Assembly: GCA_013698215.1 (NCBI GenBank) | Contig: JACCVJ010000369.1 | Span: forward strand, 1 to 6,311 | Direction: 5' to 3' | DNA length: 6,311 nt | From: Tatlockia sp. | GTDB taxonomy: Bacteria > Cyanobacteriota > Cyanobacteriia > Cyanobacteriales > Chroococcidiopsidaceae | Shown: positions 3,898-6,311 of the stretch, piece by piece | Numbering within the stretch: the stretch's first letter is position 1 | Layout: each line of letters opens with the position of its first letter | Notes under the pieces: generated by a model | What the model was told of the DNA's origin: nothing | Seen by the model: the letters and a program-made list of their open reading frames with translations, nothing else | The model's database searches: none | Made by a program: the position numbers and the translations under genes

Positions 3898-5850
3898 TTA
3901 GAAATTAAGCCGCCAAACTTTAATAGTTTTATCCCCACTACTACTAATTAAAAGATTCCCATCGGGGCTAAAGCTGACAGAATTAACATTACCTGAATGC
4001 TGTTTGAGAGTCTGTAGTAACTCACCTGTAGGCAAATTCCAAAGTTTGATTGTCTTGTCATCGCTACCACTAGCCATGATTTGACCATCGGGACTAATAG
4101 CAATAGAGTTGACATGACCGGAATGACCAGACAGGCTACGCAGTAAGGTTTTAGTTTTTAAATTCCAAACCTTGATAGATTTGTCCCAACTACCACTAAC
4201 GAGAATTTGCCCATCAGGACTAAAAGCAACAGTTCTAACCCGGTCTGAATGTCCAGTAAAAGTATGCAATAACTCTTTAGTGCGTAAATCCCAGATTTTA
4301 ATAGTTTTGTCAGAACTTGCACTAGCCAGCATTTGATTGTCAGGACTGATAGCTACCGACCAAACAGTATCTAAATGTCCTAAAAGACGATAGCGTAATT
4401 TGCGATCGCGCATATCCCACACATCAATAGAGCCATCTCCATTCGAGCTTGCAAAACTCTGACCATCAGGACTAATAGCCACCGACCAAACATGATGACT
4501 ATCGCTTTGAAAATTACGACGTATACCTGTAGATAAATTCCAAATATCAATTGCTTGACTTGTATTGTAGCTGCCACTAACAAGAGTGCGATCGCCTGGA
4601 CTAATCGCCACCGCCAAAACTTGCTCAGAATTTCCCTTTAAAGTCCGCAACAATTTTCCTGTAAGCAAATTCCAGACTTTAATCGTTTTATCGCCACTAC
4701 TACTGATTATCGTTTGACTGTCAAAACTAGAAATAGCACCCCAAACAACATTTGTATGACTTTTTAAAGTATGAACTAAAGCTACATTTGGCTTGGCAGC
4801 AACTAAAGGTTTTTCGGCTCTAAGAATAGGAAAAGGTGATTGGAGCAAATAGTAGCCACCTACCGTTAAAGTTAAAAGAGAGGCGATCGCACTGGAAATA
4901 CCAGATAGCTTTGGTTTGATTTTAAACTTGGGAGCAGGTGGTAGTGAAAGGTTAACCACTGCAGGCGCGGGGATTTCTTGCCGTATTGAAGTAGGTAGAT
5001 TAACTAAAGACTGGAGAGCGTGTAAAGTGTCTGTCGCCGATTGATAACGGTCTTTAAAGTAAAAACACACCATTTTGTTTAAAATCTTAGCAAGGGCAGG
5101 GGTAACTTCAACGTGCTGCTGCCACAAAACTTCTCCTGTTTCCGAGTCCTCCAACAATTGGGTAGGACTCAACCCCGTCAAGGCTTGAATAGCCATCATC
5201 CCCAAAGCATAAATATCACTACTAGGTTTAGGAATACCGCGCTCTTGCTCGGCAGGCATATATCCCGGCGTACCAATAGCGATCGTTGCGCCGATACCAA
5301 GGGCAAAATTAGTATAAGTTTTTTCTTTGTCTGTAACTGCTTGCCTCCAAGTTTGTTTGGCTGCACCAAAATCAATCAAAACTAATTTGTGAGTACCGTT
5401 TTGTCTAATTAAATTGCTTGGCTTGATGTCGCGATGAATCAATCCATAACTATGAACTATAGCTAAGATTTCTAATACTTCGCAAAGAAGTTGCATGACC
5501 CGACTTTCGCTCCAACAACAGCCTGGATAGACTTCTGTAGATAGAGAATATCCTTCAATCAACTCTTGAACTAAATAAAATTCCTGGTCTTGTTCAAAGT
5601 CAGCCAAAAGACGAGGGATGCAGTTACACGTGTTGAGGGTTTTTAGGGCTTCTACTTCTCTAAGGAGCGACTTTTTAACATTCTCTTGCAAGTTTAGAGC
5701 GCGATCGCTATTTGTTGTTAACACTTTGACAATACACCTACCACAATTTGGTTGAGTGATGTCTATAGCTAGGTAGGTTTGACAATATTCTCCTGCCTTT
5801 AAAACTTCAATTATTCGGTAGCGCTGATTTAATAACTTGCCTGACATCAT
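3898..5850 (-). CDS. Serine/threonine protein kinase with TM helix and seven WD40 repeats
   Basis: From ATG 5850 the product has 650 residues. Residues 11-280 are a Hanks-type kinase: Lys in CIVKVL (K42), αC Glu in LLREVEAL (E65), catalytic loop HRDIKPSN (139-146), DFG (160-162) and GTPGYMPAEQ (193-202). The nucleotide loop is degenerate (LKAGEYCQTY instead of GxGxxG), so ATP binding may be altered although the catalytic residues are intact. A Pro/Lys linker leads to one TM helix (about 316-336). Residues 360-650 are seven WD40 repeats with SPDG and DKTIKVW signatures, enough for one closed propeller. The kinase should be cytosolic and the propeller on the far side of the membrane, as a sensor or scaffold. 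The start is chosen because relatives begin close to the GKLLNQRYRI motif; ATG 5847 is equally good. A GTG at 5925 would add 25 residues of unfamiliar type. The partner and signal are unknown. Confidence 0.93.
   Translation of the reverse strand: MMSGKLLNQRYRIIEVLKAGEYCQTYLAIDITQPNCGRCIVKVLTTNSDRALNLQENVKKSLLREVEALKTLNTCNCIPRLLADFEQDQEFYLVQELIEGYSLSTEVYPGCCWSESRVMQLLCEVLEILAIVHSYGLIHRDIKPSNLIRQNGTHKLVLIDFGAAKQTWRQAVTDKEKTYTNFALGIGATIAIGTPGYMPAEQERGIPKPSSDIYALGMMAIQALTGLSPTQLLEDSETGEVLWQQHVEVTPALAKILNKMVCFYFKDRYQSATDTLHALQSLVNLPTSIRQEIPAPAVVNLSLPPAPKFKIKPKLSGISSAIASLLTLTVGGYYLLQSPFPILRAEKPLVAAKPNVALVHTLKSHTNVVWGAISSFDSQTIISSSGDKTIKVWNLLTGKLLRTLKGNSEQVLAVAISPGDRTLVSGSYNTSQAIDIWNLSTGIRRNFQSDSHHVWSVAISPDGQSFASSNGDGSIDVWDMRDRKLRYRLLGHLDTVWSVAISPDNQMLASASSDKTIKIWDLRTKELLHTFTGHSDRVRTVAFSPDGQILVSGSWDKSIKVWNLKTKTLLRSLSGHSGHVNSIAISPDGQIMASGSDDKTIKLWNLPTGELLQTLKQHSGNVNSVSFSPDGNLLISSSGDKTIKVWRLNF
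3899..4770 (-). repeat. Tandem WD40-coding repeats (seven units)
   Basis: Seven in-frame units of about 42 codons, each ending in a W-containing strand (VWNL, IWNL, VWDM, IWDL, VWNL, LWNL, VWRL). The last four are the most alike. Unit 1 lacks the SPDG turn (SSFDSQ) and unit 2 reads SPGD with a longer second half, so the N-terminal blades are the most diverged. Such arrays can gain or lose units by recombination. Confidence 0.85.
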
Positions 5851-5944
5851 AAGACGCAAAAACCTACTGCCGTTATGCTTTGCAGCCAGTAAAACGGTAC
5901 TTAAAAATATTTTGATAGAGTACACCTGACTTCTAAGCTATCAA

Positions 5945-6089
5945 AGTAATCAGGGCGATAAATGACATATATTTAGCTACTTTGAGGGGTTTTGCGAACA
6001 AAATTTATTTTGTAGCACTAAAAGACTTTGCCAAAAACAAGCTACGGACGGCAAACACAACTATTAAATTACGGTTCGCCCTAATTACT
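5945..6089. repeat. 145-bp segment bounded by 14-bp inverted repeats
   Basis: AGTAATCAGGGCGA (5945-5958) and the inverted copy TCGCCCTAATTACT (6076-6089) match at 13 of 14 positions with 117 bases between them. The left arm lies 20 bases upstream of the possible GTG start and 95 upstream of the preferred ATG of the kinase. This could be a very small MITE or a pair of binding sites for one regulator. No target duplication is evident at the edges. Confidence 0.4.
5998..6013. promoter_or_regulatory. AT-rich palindrome upstream of the kinase gene
   Basis: ACAAAAT (5998-6004) and ATTTTGT (6007-6013) are perfect 7-bp arms with a two-base centre. The compact dyad symmetry suits a dimeric regulator site. 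It lies inside the 14-bp inverted-repeat pair. Confidence 0.35.
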
Positions 6090-6132
6090 CAAACCCTGAA
6101 TTTACTTACATTAACAATAGTGAAAGTAAAAA

Positions 6133-6237
6133 ATGGCAATTAAAGATGTTGTTAGTCAATCCTCAAAAGTTGACCGCCCTACCTCAGGTTCGGAAAACCC
6201 CCCTAGGAAGCGTTGGCTAGTCAAGCTCAGTATATAA
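6133..6237 (+). CDS. Possible 34-residue ORF, unknown function
   Basis: ATG 6133 to TAA 6235-6237 encodes 34 residues beginning MAIKDVVSQSSK and ending PRKRWLVKLSI. The peptide is basic and polar in the middle, with S, P and R-rich composition and no membrane segment. A purine-rich GAAAGTAAAA upstream is a poor SD. A 7-bp inverted repeat starts right after the stop, as for a short transcription unit. It is divergent from the kinase gene. I do not recognise a family; it may be a leader peptide, a real small protein, the start of a decayed gene, or chance. Confidence 0.35.
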   Translation: MAIKDVVSQSSKVDRPTSGSENPPRKRWLVKLSI

Positions 6238-6238
6238 C

Positions 6239-6262
6239 TTAGTACCCAAAGCGGCGTACTAA
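6239..6262 (+). terminator. Hairpin after the small ORF
   Basis: TTAGTAC (6239-6245) and GTACTAA (6256-6262) pair perfectly around ten bases, one base after the TAA of the 34-residue ORF. The downstream sequence is AT-rich (ATGCAATTAATAGTTTTG) without a clean T-run, so it is either a weak terminator or an operator for a gene further right. Confidence 0.4.
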
Positions 6263-6311
6263 ATGCAATTAATAGTTTTGTATTGTCCATAAAGTTTAAG
6301 TAGTTATAGGG

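Larger units (their letters stand above)
841..5708. repeat. Eleven HIP1 octamers (GCGATCGC)
   Basis: GCGATCGC occurs at 841, 943, 1899, 2405, 2675, 2699, 3873, 4402, 4588, 4883 and 5701 (first base). Most sites lie within coding sequence. The density is strong evidence for a HIP1-rich cyanobacterium. There are none in the mini-element or in the Uma2 fragments themselves, consistent with separate origin. Confidence 0.9.
5926..6132. other. Intergenic region upstream of the kinase gene
   Basis: About 200 bp with no gene. It carries the presumed kinase promoter on the minus strand, a 14-bp inverted-repeat pair (5945-5958 and 6076-6089) and an AT palindrome (5998-6013). No -35/-10 pair stands out clearly enough to call. 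Confidence 0.6.

Noticed and set aside
3899..4770. Regularly spaced repeats considered as a CRISPR-like array
   Set aside because: The repeats are about 126 bp, in frame and encode WD40 blades; there are no short identical repeats with unique spacers.
5113..5385. Plus-strand ORF of 90 codons
   Set aside because: It lies antisense within the kinase domain coding region and has no family resemblance.
6241..6260. NtcA-type site in GTA...TAC
   Set aside because: The spacing between GTA and TAC is 12 bases, not the 8 expected for NtcA.

Overview
The window is cyanobacterial. The palindrome GCGATCGC (HIP1) occurs eleven times in 6.3 kb, where chance would give about 0.1. The gene families are also typical: a cyanobacterial Ser/Thr kinase with WD40 repeats, a Uma2 (DUF820) nuclease gene, a two-TM GTPase with a DUF697 tail, and remains of an IS200/IS605-type element. 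The genus cannot be fixed from the sequence.

Layout, left to right. Positions 1-1067 (minus) carry the N-terminal 355 residues of a membrane-anchored P-loop GTPase; its C-terminus lies beyond the left edge. A 353-bp gap (1068-1420) holds its SD site, a leader inverted repeat and probably the promoter of the next gene. Positions 1421-1585 (plus) encode a 54-residue zinc-ribbon protein. Positions 1661-2689 (plus) encode a complete 342-residue zinc-dependent medium-chain alcohol/polyol dehydrogenase. Facing it from the right is a broken Uma2 gene on the minus strand: its N-terminal part lies at 3590-3809 and its C-terminal part at 2723 to about 3187. Between them is a roughly 400-bp non-autonomous element with a hairpin at each end, an extended -10 promoter and what may be the 3' end of a tnpB gene with its guide-RNA region. 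Positions 3898-5850 (minus) encode a kinase with one TM helix and seven WD40 repeats. The last 460 bp hold palindromes, a 14-bp inverted-repeat pair and a possible 34-residue ORF followed by a hairpin.

The genes do not form one pathway. The GTPase and the zinc-ribbon gene diverge. The dehydrogenase is probably transcribed alone and converges on the Uma2 remnant. The kinase is the last intact gene on its strand before that remnant. The most informative feature is the insertion. It splits the Uma2 gene just before its catalytic Asp segment, that segment is missing from both halves, and the element's right end could still specify a TnpB-type guide RNA directed at the adjoining Uma2 sequence. I see no complete new system, only the footprint of a mobile element and several unexplained small structures.
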